Counted from the first letter of the stretch, positions 1 to 11,765 are shown. The stretch is 64,000 nt of DNA from Nymphaea colorata (GCF_008831285.2 NC_045143.1:9807503-9871502), one strand, 5' to 3'. Notes: generated by a model not told the origin, from the letters alone. Program-made: numbers and translations.

Positions 1-1085
1 ACTCTAAAGCAAACATTGAGACACCTTACATCAAGCCAGTGCAAATTCGAGTGCCCTGCTACCAACTGAATTTTGGAGATGGATTTTGATTTTTAGTAAA
101 AATTAAAAGCAAAATTAATCAACTTTAACAAATACGAATTTTCAACAGCAAGTTAAAGAATCTTTTAGCAAGTAAAAAGTAAAATTAAAATATTAAATGC
201 AAAAACATGAGAAAAATAAAAAAATTATTTGAAGATGACACATAAACTAAAAACGTTGAACTAAAACAAGAATATTTTCATTTATAAATAGGAATTTTGA
301 AATAAAAGTTGAAAATTATGTTACAATTCTTAAAAGTACTTGAACTTTAAACGTACAAAATTTGAAATTAAATTCAAAATGTTGAACTTTGAAAATCAAC
401 AAAAAAAAAAAACAAAAGTAAGAAAAATTATTATAAACATAACTTTGTAACTAAAATATACGATTCCAAAAAACAGAATAAAATTGAAAAGTAAATCAAT
501 CTAAATGAAAATGTGTACTTTATTTTTAAAAAATTAAAATGGTTAAAGTTTAATGACAGACAGCAAATATAAAATCCTATCAAGCTTACTTGCATTTTAA
601 AAAAAATTATATATGATCTAACCCAGTGGAGTCACCAAGTCAACTCTCTAACCCAGTGACTTACTCTTCAGCTGAGTCTGAGTCATGGGTTTGCAAAACT
701 ATGATATTAATTACATCATGTAAATATAGTTCTTCTATAGTCATGTTCTACTTGTTAGTAAAAAAAATTTAAATATCTTTCATAGACATATCGGAAGTTA
801 AAATGCACTACCGTCCCCTTACCGTAAGGATTTAAATCTCATATAGATCTAAGTTATTTACAGTTATAGGTTAACGACTCATAAGTAGTCCTTCCAACCA
901 AACTGATAATTTTTTTAGGCACTATTCGAGCACCTTCTGATCATATGAATCATAAGCAGAGATACAAGCAAGAGAGGCCCTTTTCCAGCTTTCAGGTAAA
1001 TGTATAATCTTTAGCACTAATCCAATAATTCCTGAGAAATCAAAACACAGATCCTTATGATGCTAATTTTAGGTTCGGCAACATT
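1..1085. other. AT-rich non-coding DNA
   Basis: No reading frame of coding character is visible. The stretch is dominated by A-runs and T-runs. From about 780 onward it shows weak similarity to the upstream segments of the other gene units (for example the text around 28365 and 3960), so it is probably a decayed 5' flank of copy 1. Confidence 0.5.
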
Positions 1086-1100
1086 TATAAATTTAACATA

Positions 1101-1102
<2 letters not shown>

Positions 1103-1134
<32 letters not shown>
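1103..1134. repeat. (AG)n microsatellite
   Basis: About 16 AG dinucleotides upstream of copy 1. GA-rich tracts also occur in the upstream regions of copies 2, 3 and 7, there much closer to the gene. Confidence 0.9.
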
Positions 1135-1138
<4 letters not shown>

Positions 1139-1821
1139 TGGGAGAAGAGGTGAGACTATAACTAGTCCACGTGGATGTGGCCTCAAAATAACACATGTAA
1201 TCTCAATTTTAACACTATTCCACAATACCATGAAGATAGTACCCTCCAGTTATCAAACTGAGGATGTGGCTATAAGACGCCACCCAACCTGATCGGTTGG
1301 CCTACCCATCACTTGGAGAGAAAGAGAAAGAGAAAGAGAAAATTATTAAGCTACATTAAATACATATCAAAACAATACCAATATCTCGCGGGCAGAGACA
1401 GGTAGGGGCTTCGCTGGGAGTATGTTCCATGGAACTTAATATAAAATTTTGAATTTACATGTTGGATCTTGGTAGAACTGGGTTCTATTATATGGTGCAG
1501 TTCCATAAAGCCCGGGTCATTGTCATAAGGCTAACTGAAAATTAGTTAACTATATATTTAATGCACCATCTGGTTCTACCCCTGTAACATCGCTCATTAT
1601 CATGACATGCTTTCCATCCTTTAAACCATATTAAATACGGTTAACTCAATACTTATATCGCTCAATGCCATGAGATCAATAGCAGGCGTCCCTAAGAAGA
1701 ATCCAACAGATATGTGCCCGTATCATCATTTAGAGAGAGATGTTTGGGAAAATAAAAAGCAAATAAAGATGATAATTTTACGCGCGTCGGACTTGAAACT
1801 TAGTCGGTCTTCAAACCTGCA

Positions 1822-1868
1822 GAATACCTTGGTTCGGTCCTTCCACGCTGTTTCCCGTGTCAAACCTG
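1822..1868 (+). promoter_or_regulatory. Conserved upstream block, copy 1
   Basis: Matches the block found upstream of copies 2, 3, 4 and 7 (consensus GAATACCCTGGTTCGGTCC, then a CACGCTGTTTCCCGTGTC-type stretch). It ends about 260 bp before the ATG. Conservation between paralogs is seen directly; a regulatory role is inferred. Confidence 0.5.
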
Positions 1869-1983
1869 TGTTTGAACGGAGGAGAAGGGAGGTGTGTTCA
1901 AGAAGTCAAGGCTAAGACTCCGTGAGTAGACACGGCGAACAAAAAAAATTTTAATTAAATCTAAAATCGTCCTCATGATATTG

Positions 1984-1994
1984 TCTATATATAC
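1984..1994 (+). promoter_or_regulatory. TATA box, copy 1
   Basis: TCTATATATAC lies about 140 bp before the start codon and is followed by the GCTTCAT motif, which follows the TATA box in most other copies (copies 2, 3, 4 and 7). Confidence 0.6.
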
Positions 1995-2126
1995 TACGCT
2001 TCATACTTCCATCAAGCCATGCATATATACATTTTATTGCATTTGACATAATCGTATCACACAATCCACCAAAATCTCTCCCCATAACAGTTTCCAGTCA
2101 TTATTCGTCAATTGGCCTTTCTCCTA

Positions 2127-2492
2127 ATGGCATCCTCAATGAGAACAGCAGTTGCAGGAATGGCCATGGCGTGGCTTCTCGTAATCACCATGTGGGCTCA
2201 GCCGCTTGAAGGAGCTAGGCCGCTTGAAGAAACGACGTCGACGAAATGGAGAAGATGGCTGGTGCTGGAGCTGCTGCCAAAGGGAGGCCCCGGCCAGACC
2301 CCATCCGGGCATTCATGCGATACAACAGGCCCCGGACCTCCACATTGCCCGTTCAAGAATATGAACGTTGCCGGCGGCCGGCGTTCCTCCTTTCTTCCTC
2401 ATCATTCCTTTCCTGCCATCGATGGGTCGCCAACTGCCTTTCTGTCGATACGCAATATTCGTCAAGATTACTCAACTCCTATGGAGAAATAA
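2127..2492 (+). CDS. Small secreted protein, tandem family copy 1
   Basis: A 121-residue predicted secreted protein. Residues 1 to about 30 form a signal peptide: a short basic start (SMRTAVAG), a hydrophobic core and the family block MWAQPLEGARP. The rest is basic and Pro/Gly-rich, with a WRRW motif, two Cys (HSC and HCP) and the family motif KNMNVAGGRRSS near residue 80-95, then FPAIDGSPTA. The start is the ATG of MASSMR, aligned with the other copies; the frame is also open upstream but has no ATG there. The C-terminus runs past where copies 2 and 7 stop, ending in MEK inside an 82-bp tandem duplication. Single exon. Function unknown: signal peptide, basic mature part and tandem copies suggest a peptide-hormone or defence-peptide precursor (inference). 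Closest in layout to copy 4. Confidence 0.72.
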   Translation: MASSMRTAVAGMAMAWLLVITMWAQPLEGARPLEETTSTKWRRWLVLELLPKGGPGQTPSGHSCDTTGPGPPHCPFKNMNVAGGRRSSFLPHHSFPAIDGSPTAFLSIRNIRQDYSTPMEK

Positions 2493-2581
2493 GAAGCTCA
2501 TCGATGGGTCGCCGACTGCCTTTCTGTCGATACGCAATATTCGTCAAGATTACTCAACTCCTATGGAGAAATAAGAAGCTC
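2418..2581. repeat. 82-bp tandem duplication over the copy 1 stop codon
   Basis: Units 2418-2499 and 2500-2581 are almost identical (one A/G difference noted). The stop of copy 1 lies in the first unit, so the second unit is 3' UTR. The period is not a multiple of three. Confidence 0.9.
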
Positions 2582-2736
2582 TTCAGTTCGTCACTCTCAT
2601 TAAATTTCTCCTAGATATTATGCTCATCTATAGGACTCCTTCTTCCCAATAGATTTCGTTATTGTTTTCTTGCAATGTTATTATACATGTACACTACATT
2701 ATACGACCGTGGTTGTTGTCATACAAAAGCAATTAG

Positions 2737-2742
2737 AATAAA
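2737..2742 (+). terminator. Poly(A) signal, copy 1
   Basis: AATAAA about 245 bp after the stop, in a conserved tail (AGAATAAAAA followed by CTTTTAGAGAATAA) that recurs after copies 3 and 7. Copies 2 and 4 have one-base variants of the hexamer. Confidence 0.5.
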
Positions 2743-3910
2743 AACTTTTAGAGAATAATCCCTTATATTGCTGTTTCTATTTATTTATGCGATCCCTCTG
2801 AAGGATTATCTTTGTGATTTCACGAATAACGTGTCCTTTTCCCCTTCATTCTAAACAAAGGAATGCCACCGCTGCTAGCTTCTTCTCCTCAACCTCTCCC
2901 GTCAATTCTCTCTCCGTTCCTCGCCCCTTCCCTTCTCCTTCACATCCTCTTCCAACCTCTCTCTCCGTCTCTCTCAAAATTCTCTATCTTTCAAATTTTC
3001 TAAGACTCCCTTTCTCATTCTGTTCAAAGGAAGAGGGAAGGAGGCCGTGAACGTGAACAAAGCTAGCCCTCCCCTCCTCAATTAACCAAATCGATCCATG
3101 TTTTTCACAAAGTTTGCTAGAAAAACTACCATAATTTTGATAATTTCTCAATTCGCTCCATTTAAAATTTATACAAGCTTAACAGTAGCCGCTGAAGGGT
3201 TAGTGCCACAATACATTTGCATTCGGTGAATAGCACCAATATTTTACGTGAGGGCGAGAAAATCCCACCACCTGAGTGAAGGGCGAAGCTATCCTCTTTC
3301 CCATCCCGGCAAGGAAATAGACATTGATATTAGCGATCTAAAATTGGGTCACAGATGATCTAGAAAAATGTCTCATAATGTTTCTTCATGGCACTAACTA
3401 GTCCTTTTTTTTATTTGACCGCATAATGGTAATCTTAAATTTTATTTTTTCTTTTATATTCTATAGAAATCAAGTACTTAATCAAACCACTTCTTAAGTA
3501 AAACTACGGGACCTAAGATCAAGGTAATGAAATGCCATTGAAGATTACGTACCATTCCAAATGTAGCATATAAATATTTATTGAAAGATAACAAATTTTA
3601 ATGGACTTGCTAGATTGAGACATAACAACTATACTGACCATCAACTTAAATTATGGTTCCACGAGTATTTGATTTAATCATTCAAATCTCAATGTATAAA
3701 ACGATAGGTGATCAAAGAAGCCGTGGTCCACAAATAAATTAACCTGGGTCCAGTCAAGGGGGGAGGGTGGGGCGGGTCCTCATTGTATGGCAAGTTCTAG
3801 TAGAGAGGAGTGGAGTCATAGATGTTATTGGTCGATCTTAGAGCATGGCTTGGCTGGTCCAGTCAAAGCTTGGCTCTTTGCATTGCGTGCAGGACAAATT
3901 TAGTCAGCTC

Positions 3911-3916
3911 TTGACC
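3911..3916 (+). promoter_or_regulatory. W-box-like TTGACC, unit 2
   Basis: TTGACC in the context CAGCTCTTGACCAATATTTTGT. The same context recurs at 12321 and 45353, each roughly 900-1100 bp upstream of a gene copy. TTGAC is the core of WRKY-factor binding sites; its use here is inferred. Confidence 0.3.
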
Positions 3917-4458
3917 AATATTTTGTAGTTAATTCTTTTAAATAAATATTTTTCATCCTAGACAAGGTCGGAAGTTGAAAAGTGATATTTCCCCGTGAGC
4001 ATGATTTCATAGCTAGCTAGCTAGGCTATTTACACTTGCAGGCATAAATGACTTTTAAATGGTATTTCCAACGAAACAGATCATTTTATAAGCACTAGAA
4101 CATCTTACATAAATCAAAGGCAGATCAGAACTTTCTTTTGAAAAGCATTTAAACATTTAGAATAAATGACAGATCGAATTGCACACTTTTCTCGCAAGAT
4201 TATTCGACCTGCTAGTTATGGTGCTTATTTTAACTCAAGCAAACGTATAATTTTCAACAGTATTCCAAAAATTTCCGCGAATTCAAAAGGACATGATTCT
4301 AGGAAAAAAAAATTACAGATTTATAAATTTATAAATTCTTTGAGAGAGAGCAATGTTAGTGTAATTTATTTAGGAAAGTGAAATGTAAAAATAAAGAAAG
4401 ATAACATCGTAGGGCTAGGTCGTTGAACTCATTTATAAGTTGAATACGTCAAACGTGA

Positions 4459-4477
4459 AGAATACCCTGGTTCGGTC
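4459..4477 (+). promoter_or_regulatory. Conserved upstream block, copy 2
   Basis: Matches the GAATACCCTGGTTCGGTC block but lacks the following CACGCTGTTTCC segment kept in copies 1, 4 and 7. A (GA)n tract follows at 4508-4530. Confidence 0.5.
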
Positions 4478-4610
4478 TCTTTGAACCGGATTCCGCAGAA
4501 GACACGGGAGAGAGAGAGAGAGAGAGAGAGAATGCGTGTGTGCGTGTGTTAGACAAGCTTTGATGAGTAAACACGGTGAACTAGAAAAGTTCAAGTAAAT
4601 CGAAGACACA

Positions 4611-4618
4611 TATATATA
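4611..4618 (+). promoter_or_regulatory. TATA box, copy 2
   Basis: TATATATA followed by AAGCATGCTTCATTCTTGC, the arrangement shared by copies 2, 3, 4 and 7. It lies 184 bp before the ATG. Confidence 0.65.
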
Positions 4619-4644
4619 AGCATGCTTCATTCTTGCAACAAACC

Positions 4645-4683
4645 ATGCAAATCTTTGTCCCTCAGTCTAGTTATTCCCCTTGA
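4645..4683 (+). other. Short upstream ORF, copy 2 leader
   Basis: ATG-initiated frame of 12 codons plus TGA (starts MQIFVPQ). An equivalent of the same length sits before copy 4, with shorter forms before copy 7 and in the copy 5 remnant. The ATG is about 30 bp after the TATA box, so it may lie at or just upstream of the real transcription start. Confidence 0.35.
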
Positions 4684-4794
4684 CAGATTCACATCGCACC
4701 GCCCCTCAAAGCCCTCCCCGTAATAACTTTCAGTCACCACCAAGAAGAAACAAAGCCGCCAACCCCATCACTTCATCGATTGGCCTTAACCCCA

Positions 4795-5085
4795 ATGGCG
4801 TCGTCCATGAGAAACGCAGTTGCAGGAATGGCCATCGTCTGCCTTCTCATGCTCTGCATGTGGGCTCAGCCACTTGAGGGAGCAAGGCCGATTGCGCAGC
4901 AGCAAGACCGCGGTCCGCTGCCCCCACCTCAAACTTCACCTTACACAGGAATTCCCGGCCGACCACCACCGAAAGCACGTCGGACGACGCTCGAGCATAT
5001 ATACATTGCCGGCGGCCGGCGTGCCTCCTTGCTTCGTTGTAACTTTTTTCCTGCCGTCGATGGATCCCCTACTGCCTCTCTCTAG
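4795..5085 (+). CDS. Small secreted protein, tandem family copy 2
   Basis: A 96-residue predicted secreted protein. Signal peptide at residues 1-30 (MASSMRNAVAG, a hydrophobic core with two Cys, then MWAQPLEGARP). The mature part is Gln/Pro-rich at first (a PLPPPQTSP stretch), then basic (RPPPKARR, with a dibasic site), then carries the family motif TLEHIYIAGGRRASLLR and ends FFPAVDGSPTASL. Nearly identical to copy 7 in order and length. The start was chosen at the ATG conserved in copies 1, 4 and 7. Promoter parts and leader are complete; the AATAAA hexamer in the 3' tail is changed (AACAAA). The PPSExS-like centre of its relatives faintly recalls processed plant peptide hormones such as IDA or PIP, but no diagnostic motif of those families is present, so function stays open. 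Confidence 0.75.
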   Translation: MASSMRNAVAGMAIVCLLMLCMWAQPLEGARPIAQQQDRGPLPPPQTSPYTGIPGRPPPKARRTTLEHIYIAGGRRASLLRCNFFPAVDGSPTASL

Positions 5086-6592
5086 ATATGTACTCATCAA
5101 GATCACTCAAGCCATACAGAGCACTTCGATCCGTCTCTCTCATTTTCTCCAAGATATGCTCATCAGTCTGTGTCTCTCATAAATTTCCGTTTTTTTTTTT
5201 CTTTCACATTTATTGCACTTGTACTGTGTATTAGACGAAGAAGTTTGTGATTCCAGGGAAGAACAAAAAGCTTTTATAGAATAACAATAATAATTTTTTT
5301 TTATGCTAATCTTTATAGGATTATTTGTCTTTGTGAATCCATCTATGACGTGATCTTCTCTATAACCATTGAGGATGAGCTTAAGGACAGCCAATAGCGC
5401 TAGTGAAGATTGTCAAGTTTTTATGAAGAAAAACAAATTTAAACTTAACTTTTCTCCAATTAAAAGTGGGAATGGCTTTCGAAAAGTTATTATGGTTAAG
5501 AACCAAAAAGATATGATTGCACTTCGATCAATTGTACTGCACAACACTTGACAAATCCCAGGCACAAGTCATGACCAAAGATCTAAGACTTAAATACTTG
5601 ACATCTTTGTCGTCATTACGGAAGATAGAGGAGGTTGTCGCTGAAGCAGAATGCCAAAAAAAAAGGTCTTCCTCGGCACTCATCTGCTGCCTGGCATGTG
5701 CATGTTGGGACAAGGCCGGCATTTCGAAGTGCCGGTAAAAGTCACTTTATTAATTAGACAAAAACCTGCAGCAGCAGCTGCTGCTTTCTGTCGGCAGCAA
5801 CTGCATAATTGGTTGATGGGTTGCTATTGCAAATACAACCTCCCAAAGCAGCAACTAATCTAGAAACTTAAGAACTAATAGAATAAGGAAAAAGAAGTGG
5901 AAAAAAAAAACTAAATTTCACATTGAGTATTGGGTATGATTTTTTTTTTTTGAAAAAAAGTTATCATATTCATGATTGAAACTCATAAAAAACTCAAGAA
6001 ACATACCTAGTCTTGTCACCACCGTCATTAGGTAGTAATCCTTTTACTTCACTTGATTTGGCAAACGAGGGTTGCTTAAATATAATTGATCTTATACATT
6101 ATCCACTGTAAATGTTGGCACCATTAATCCATGTAGGGTAACCGTAGACAAGCTTGTAAATTGATCCCATTTACATTTATACATGGTATGAGACTACAAG
6201 CCAGCCAGCGGCACCTATGATTTTCTGAGTAGTTTGGAGATTGCTTATTCTCTGTTTCTTGTTCCTGTCCTCTTTTGGCTAGTCTTGGGATATGTGGTCT
6301 TCTTCTATCTTAGGAAGTTCATTCTACCAAGGCATGTGATTGACTGTGTCCATTTTGTCATTCTTGTGCTTTAGCTTGTTTGTGATGGCATGGTTCTGCT
6401 ACAGATGACCATTTGACCTTTTTAAAATTTGAAAAGTTTGTTCGCCTCCTAAAACAGAATCGCTGACTAAAACCTGGTAGTAAGAGCGCCATTGGCAGAA
6501 AAGAAAAGAAATGAGAACAGCTTTTCTTCATTGAAGGTTTTGTTCCTCTTTGTGCAAATTCCTTAGCTTATCCAATGTCATTTTGTTTGTCA
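5086..6592. other. 3' flank of copy 2, no gene seen
   Basis: Contains the shared 3' tail and a CAGCAGCAGCTGCTGCT stretch near 5770. Aligns with the 3' flank of copy 7 (46601-47267 joined to 53694-54590). Short frames here are not conserved between the two duplicates. Confidence 0.6.
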
Positions 6593-6597
6593 TCTTT

Positions 6598-6882
6598 TGT
6601 GAAGTTTCTTCATGAAAAAGAAACACCAAGAGGCACTAAGCAGAAATGTCGAGTTGAATATTCCCCATTTCATTATACGGTGATATTTATACAAAGAAAT
6701 GTGCAACGTCCCATTGCAATGGTTCAAGTGAAAATTCCTAATACAAGAGTGCTAAACAAGGAAGGAAAATAAAATAAACATTGAAGTTTTGAACGTTGAA
6801 AAAAACAAGTCATTTGGAGAGTATGTGACTCCTTGATTTAATGGTCAATATAGCCTAGCTAATTTTACAACTAATTTTAACA
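6598..6882 (-). repeat. 3' LTR of Copia-1
   Basis: 285 bp, ending TTTTAACA on the plus strand next to the polypurine tract. Matches 11151-11383 with scattered substitutions. Confidence 0.85.
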
Positions 6883-6889
6883 CTCCCCC

Positions 6890-9800
6890 TCAAACTGGTG
6901 TGTAAAGATTTGTGACACCCAGTTTGCATAAAAGATGATTAAAACCTTCTATTCCAAGCGCCTTAGTAAATAAATCGACTATTTGATCTTTGCTTCGAAT
7001 ATAACATGTTCGTATTATCCCTTGAAGCAGTTTCTCTCGTACAACATGACAGTGAAGTTCGATGTGCTTTGTCCGTTCATGAAACACTGGATTCGCAACA
7101 ATGTGTAAAGCAGCTTGATTGTCGCAGTATACTGTTACTGGTGAAATTTGACTAAAACCCATGTCATGTAAAAGATATCTTAGCCAAGTGATCTCACATA
7201 CTACATTTTCCATGGATCTGTATTCTGCTTGTGCAGATGCTCTGGATAGCATGTTTTGTTTCTTTGTCTTTCAAGATATAGGCACTGATCTAAGAAAAAC
7301 ACAATAACCAGTGACAGAACGTCGTGTTTGTTGACATGCGGCCCAATCTGAATCACAAAAAGCACTTAATTGCATATTGTTTTCATTGTTCGTAAAAATG
7401 CCTTGTCCAGGATCGAATGATGCAGAGCATTGCTTGTAGATGCGGTAGTCTTGGTTGTTGCATGAATCAGCTTAACATGTGTACAACATATTGTATGTCT
7501 AGCCAAGTAATGCTCAAATACATTAGCCTCCCAAAAAGTCGATGGTATTGAGTCGGATCCTTAATGAATTCTCCATGTTCGATCTCTAAATTATACTTTT
7601 CTTTCAGAGGAGTATCAACCAGTTTCCAAAAGACCTGCTTCATGAATTATGTCAGTTGCATATTTTTGTTGGGAATTCTTTTGGCTGAGCGAACAATTTC
7701 AATTCCTAAAAATATTTGTTTTTGCGCAAATCTTTTATGTGAAACTTTTTGCATAAGAAAGTTTTGAAATTGTCAACTGACTTCTTTGCATTACCCACAA
7801 TTAATAAATCATCAACATATATTAGGATAACAATAAAAACTTCACTGCTTCTAAAAGTGAATAATGTATGATCAGCTTTGGATTGTGTGAACCCATATTT
7901 TTTAAGAGAAGTTGAAAGCTTGCAAAACCAATTTTTTGGAGATTGTTTCAACCATAAAGAGATTTGTGCAATTTACATACCGAGTTCTCCCTCTGTTTTG
8001 CGTATCCTTGTGGCATTTGCATGTATACTTCTTCAAATAAGTCTCCATGCAAAAATGCATTTAACATCCATTTGGCACATGATCCAATCATGATTAGCTG
8101 CAATAGTGAGAAAGGAACGTACTTGTACCATCTTTGTAACTGATGCAAAAATTTCGTTGTAGTCCAGCCCCTCTTGTTGATAGTATCCTTTAGCCATCAA
8201 ACGAGCTTTATATCATTCAATAGATCCATCTGATCTCAACTTGATTTTGTAGACCCATCTACTCCCAATTAGTTTCACCCCTTTTGGAAGTGTCGTAATG
8301 GTCCAAGTCTTATTCCCTTGAAGTGCACGAATTTCCAATCCATGGCATCTTGTCAGTCCTTCGACTGGACAGCTTCTTTATAATTTTGAGGTGCAGATTT
8401 AGACATAAGAGAGGTGAGAAACACATAATGTTTGTTAGAAAAGCGTTGAAACGAAATAAACTTGTTCAAGTCCTACCTTGTTCCTTGTTTGCGATCTGAC
8501 TTGAGATGACTATTGGTTGAAGGTGAGGCGAGGATGATACAAAAGTAGTCTTTCAACCAAGTTGTGGGTTTTTTGACCCGAGTGGTTCCCCTAATAGGTC
8601 CGGAGGTCTGATTTGAATCAAGAGAAGAGTTTGGCTCGTTGGAATCTAGGGATACAATGGAATCTTCTTGTTGTCTATTGGATTCGAGAGTAGCATTTGG
8701 GTCTACATCAAAAGAAGGGTTGGAATTAGTGGGAACAATAGAGTCTTCTTGATGTTCTCTATCAAGATTCAAAGGGTTTTCGATCTCTAAGTGGGTTGTG
8801 TCTAGGTCTAGTGGGGTGCTAGGGAACGTTTTATTGGTTTCTTGGTAATTAACTTCATCTTGGTTGTAAGGTATGGATATAACAACCATAAATATGCATT
8901 TGGACGCTCAAGGCTCAAATTTATCCTTTTTGTGACTAGTGTTAAGCATAGCATAGGTACTCAAAAATTTCCAAGTGCTTAATATTGGGCTTTTTCTTAA
9001 ACAATCTTTCAAAATGAGTTTTTCCATCAAGTTTTGAAGAGGGAATACGATTTATCAAATAGGCAGCCGTTAAGATGCACTCCCCCCAAAACTGTATAGG
9101 AAGGTTTGATTCAAATCGAAGAGCCCTGGCAACCTCGAGGAGGTGTCTATGTTTACGCTCTACTATACCGTTTTGTTGTAGTGTAGCAACGCAACTATGT
9201 TGATGGGTAGTCCCCTGATTTTGTAAAAATTGTCATTTTGAGTGAGAAAAACTCAGTCCCATTATCAGATCGTAAAGATTTGATTTGACAACTAAATTGG
9301 TTTTGATTAAGGCGAAAAAATTTTTGATGACGTGGAGTGCTTCAAAGTTATGCCTCATTAAGAAAGTTCATGTGACATGTGAAAATTCATCTACAATACT
9401 AAGAAAATAATAAGCACCAGAAATAGTGGATTGGGTATAAGGACCCCAAATATCACAATAGATCAAATCAAAAGGATGAGTGGTAGAAATATCACTCAAA
9501 TCAAACTTAAGTCATGTCTGTTTTGCCCGATGACATACATCACATATATGATTATTAAATTTTTGTTTACTAATTTTAGACAAGAAGATGAAATATGACC
9601 TAATCTCTTATGCCAAAGTTCATGCAACGAAAGATAAAAGTAAGTGTGAGTACACGTTGATCCTTGTTGAAGAACATATAGACCGCCATACACCTCACCC
9701 CAACCAATCGTCATCTTCAATGCCAGTCCTAGATAACACAATGATCAGAAAAAAGTTTTATAGAGCACTTTAAGTTTCTAGCAAGTTCACTAACAAAGAG

Positions 9801-10160
9801 TAAATTTACTTTAAACGATGGTATGCATAAAACATTGTCTATTTCAAACAACGACATAGATATCTTACCCATTTGATGTACTAAAAGAGTTCTCCCATTT
9901 GGTAATGTCATAGGTACATTACACACTTTTAATTCATGAAATGCATGTGGATTAGAGCATATATGTCGACTGGTTCCTGAATCGATGATCCAAGTAAGAG
10001 AATTAGTTGAACCATTGTTACCTGTATGAGCTATATTACCTGCAAAATTGATGTTGGCCGGCTGATCCTTCACCAAAGATAAGAGTTTGTGGTATTGTTC
10101 TAGGGTGAGGACTGGCGCAATGCTCCTAGTATCATGTCCTCCATTGTCTTGACCATTCAC
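6890..10160 (-). pseudogene. Copia-1 pol remnants (protease, integrase, RT, RNase H)
   Basis: Read right to left. Protease is recognisable as WIIDSGTSRHIC (about 9990). The pre-integrase zinc-binding segment LWHKRLGHIS lies near 9610. The integrase core keeps LRSDNG (about 9260) and [10 protein letters not shown] (about 9170). RT keeps [15 protein letters not shown] (about 8050) and the catalytic YVDDLL (about 7815). RNase H keeps AEYRSM, YCDNQAAL and FHERTKHIE (7252-6890). Fragments lie in different frames with several stops, so no full polyprotein can be made. Confidence 0.85.
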
Positions 10161-10340
10161 GTCGTTAGAGAAGCTGGATTTCAGATCTGCTTTGTTTTGT
10201 ATTTGACTGACGTTGGCTGCAATATTTGGTTTAAAGCCAAGATCATAAAGACGATGGCCTGGTGGGTACCCAATCAGCTTGAAGCATTTCTCTTTGATGT
10301 GTCCAATGCCTTGGCAAAAATTGCAGATTGGTCTGGTCTG

Positions 10341-11127
10341 TCATCCTCCTTTATTCCCTCGGTAGAACTTCTTTTGTTGATTGATTTTTATGACAGCGGG
10401 GGCAGCAGTTCCTTCATTTGCAGAAGAAAAAAAACGTGCTTCCCGTTGTTTTTTCTCTTGTGGAACCATGGCGTAGACTTTATTTATATTTAGGAGAGGG
10501 TCAATTAATAGAATCTGCCCTCTAATTGAATTGTAGGAGTCATTTAGATCCATAAGAAATTGCATAACACATTCTCATTGGATTTAATCCGAATATACCT
10601 TCATGGCACCACAAGAACAAATAGGGACGAGAGAGTAGGAACCAAGATCATCTCAAAGAACTTTTAGTTTAGTATAATATGACGTAACAGACATAGTATC
10701 TTGTTGTAGACGACATGTGGAACTCTGGATTTGGAAAATGTTGGGAGCAAGGCTTTGTGTGAAACGCACTTTCAAATCTTGCCATACTTCTCTAGCATTA
10801 GTGGAGTATATGATGCTTGCTAAAATATCCTTAGTGACAGAATTCAAGATCCAAGACAATACAAGATTATTGCATCTAACCCACATACGGTGGTTAGGAT
10901 CATTCTTGTTTGGTTCTATAACCATCTATGAAGCCGACCTTATTTTTTGCTGAGAGGCCCATCACCATGGCTCTACTCCACGTTCCATGATTCTTTTCCA
11001 TTAAAATTTTGAGATACCAAAGCATTTCCAGGATTATCGGAATGATGAATATAAAAGGGATCAGACAGCACCTGGATATCGGCACCATTTCTGCTGAAAT
11101 CTGCATCATCAGCAGACGGACAGCCAT
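10341..11127 (-). pseudogene. Copia-1 gag remnant
   Basis: Minus-strand fragments keep the start of a Copia gag: WSRAMVMGLSAKNKVGFIDG, then WVRCNNLVLSWILNSV and the VWQDLKVRF region. At least two frame changes separate them. The motif series closely parallels the gag of Copia-2, so the two elements are related lineages. Confidence 0.75.
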
Positions 11128-11150
11128 TGTTTATCTCCATGGGTGCACGA

Positions 11151-11383
11151 TGAGTTGAATATTTCCCTTTTCATTATACAGTGATATTTATACAAAGAAA
11201 TGTGCAATGTCTCATTGCAATGGTACTAGGGAAAATTCCTAATACAAGAGTGCTAAACAAGGAGGGAAAATAAAATAAACATTGGAGTTTTGAGCGTTGA
11301 AAAAAAAAAGTCGTTTTGAGAGTATGTGACTCCTTGACTTAATGTTCAATAGAGCCCAGCTAATTTTACAACTAATTTTAACA
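11151..11383 (-). repeat. Truncated 5' LTR of Copia-1
   Basis: 233 bp matching the other LTR, but starting about 50 bp into it. The expected primer-binding site is absent beside it, which points to a deletion at the inner edge. Confidence 0.8.
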
Positions 11384-11388
11384 TCTTT

Positions 11389-11765
11389 TGAAAGATGCAT
11401 TGCTGCCTGATTCCTTTGGTTTGCCTTTCAAGGGAAAGATGGCAGGCTAACAATATACAATCACAATGAGATGGTGCATGGGCAACTTGATTTATAGGCC
11501 AGAACTTGAGGTACTGCCAAAGCTAGGCAATACCCAAAGTGATGGCATTATTCTAGTGAGAGACAGGGAATATGTCCAATCCATAAATCACAGTTCCACC
11601 TACAACAGAATACTGCATGCTTCCCATGTGTAGTTCACTGATCAAGCTTGCAAGATATTCAGAATTTTCATGTTTAGAGAAAACAGTGGATGCTATTAAG
11701 CCAAATAACTTGGCTATTCAAATTTTCAGAGAATATCAAATGTCGCATGATATTTCATCTGAAAT
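11389..11765. repeat. Resumption of unit 2 flank after Copia-1
   Basis: From TGAAAGATGCATTGCTGCC the sequence aligns with 54590-54985, giving the right end of the segmental duplication. Confidence 0.75.

Larger units (their letters stand above)
2827..6597. repeat. Segmental duplication A (unit 2), partner of 44165-47267
   Basis: Runs from the CCCCTTCATTCTAAACAAAGG text through copy 2 and its 3' flank. It aligns along its length with 44165-47267 and then 53694 onward. Copia-1 interrupts it at 6598 and it resumes at 11389. Shared landmarks include the text at 3178/44540, 4166/45605 and 5560/47070. The two are not identical; substitutions and small indels are visible throughout. Confidence 0.85.
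6598..11383 (-). mobile_element. Copia-1, degenerate Ty1/Copia LTR retrotransposon
   Basis: About 4.8 kb on the minus strand, with a 5-bp target duplication TCTTT at 6593-6597 and 11384-11388. The left LTR (the element's 3' LTR) is complete and abuts the polypurine tract, read on the plus strand as CTCCCCCTCAAA. The right LTR has lost its inner end together with the primer-binding site. Domain order on the minus strand is gag, protease, integrase, RT, RNase H, the Copia order. It is dead, with many frameshifts and stops. It sits in the 3' flank of unit 2; the matching empty site is visible at about 54585-54600 in the duplicated unit 7. Confidence 0.9.

Noticed and set aside
2246-2614. Other-frame ORFs over the peptide genes (also 4820-5182 and 13498-13743)
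   Set aside because: Overlap the family CDS in other frames and have no conserved start or signal peptide. The 4820 frame resembles the swapped segment of copy 3 only because of the frame shift.
4680-4877. Open frame TDSHRTA... in the leaders of copies 2, 3 and 7
   Set aside because: Starts at TTG without any ATG and overlaps the main gene out of frame in copies 2 and 3. Conservation follows from the recent duplication.
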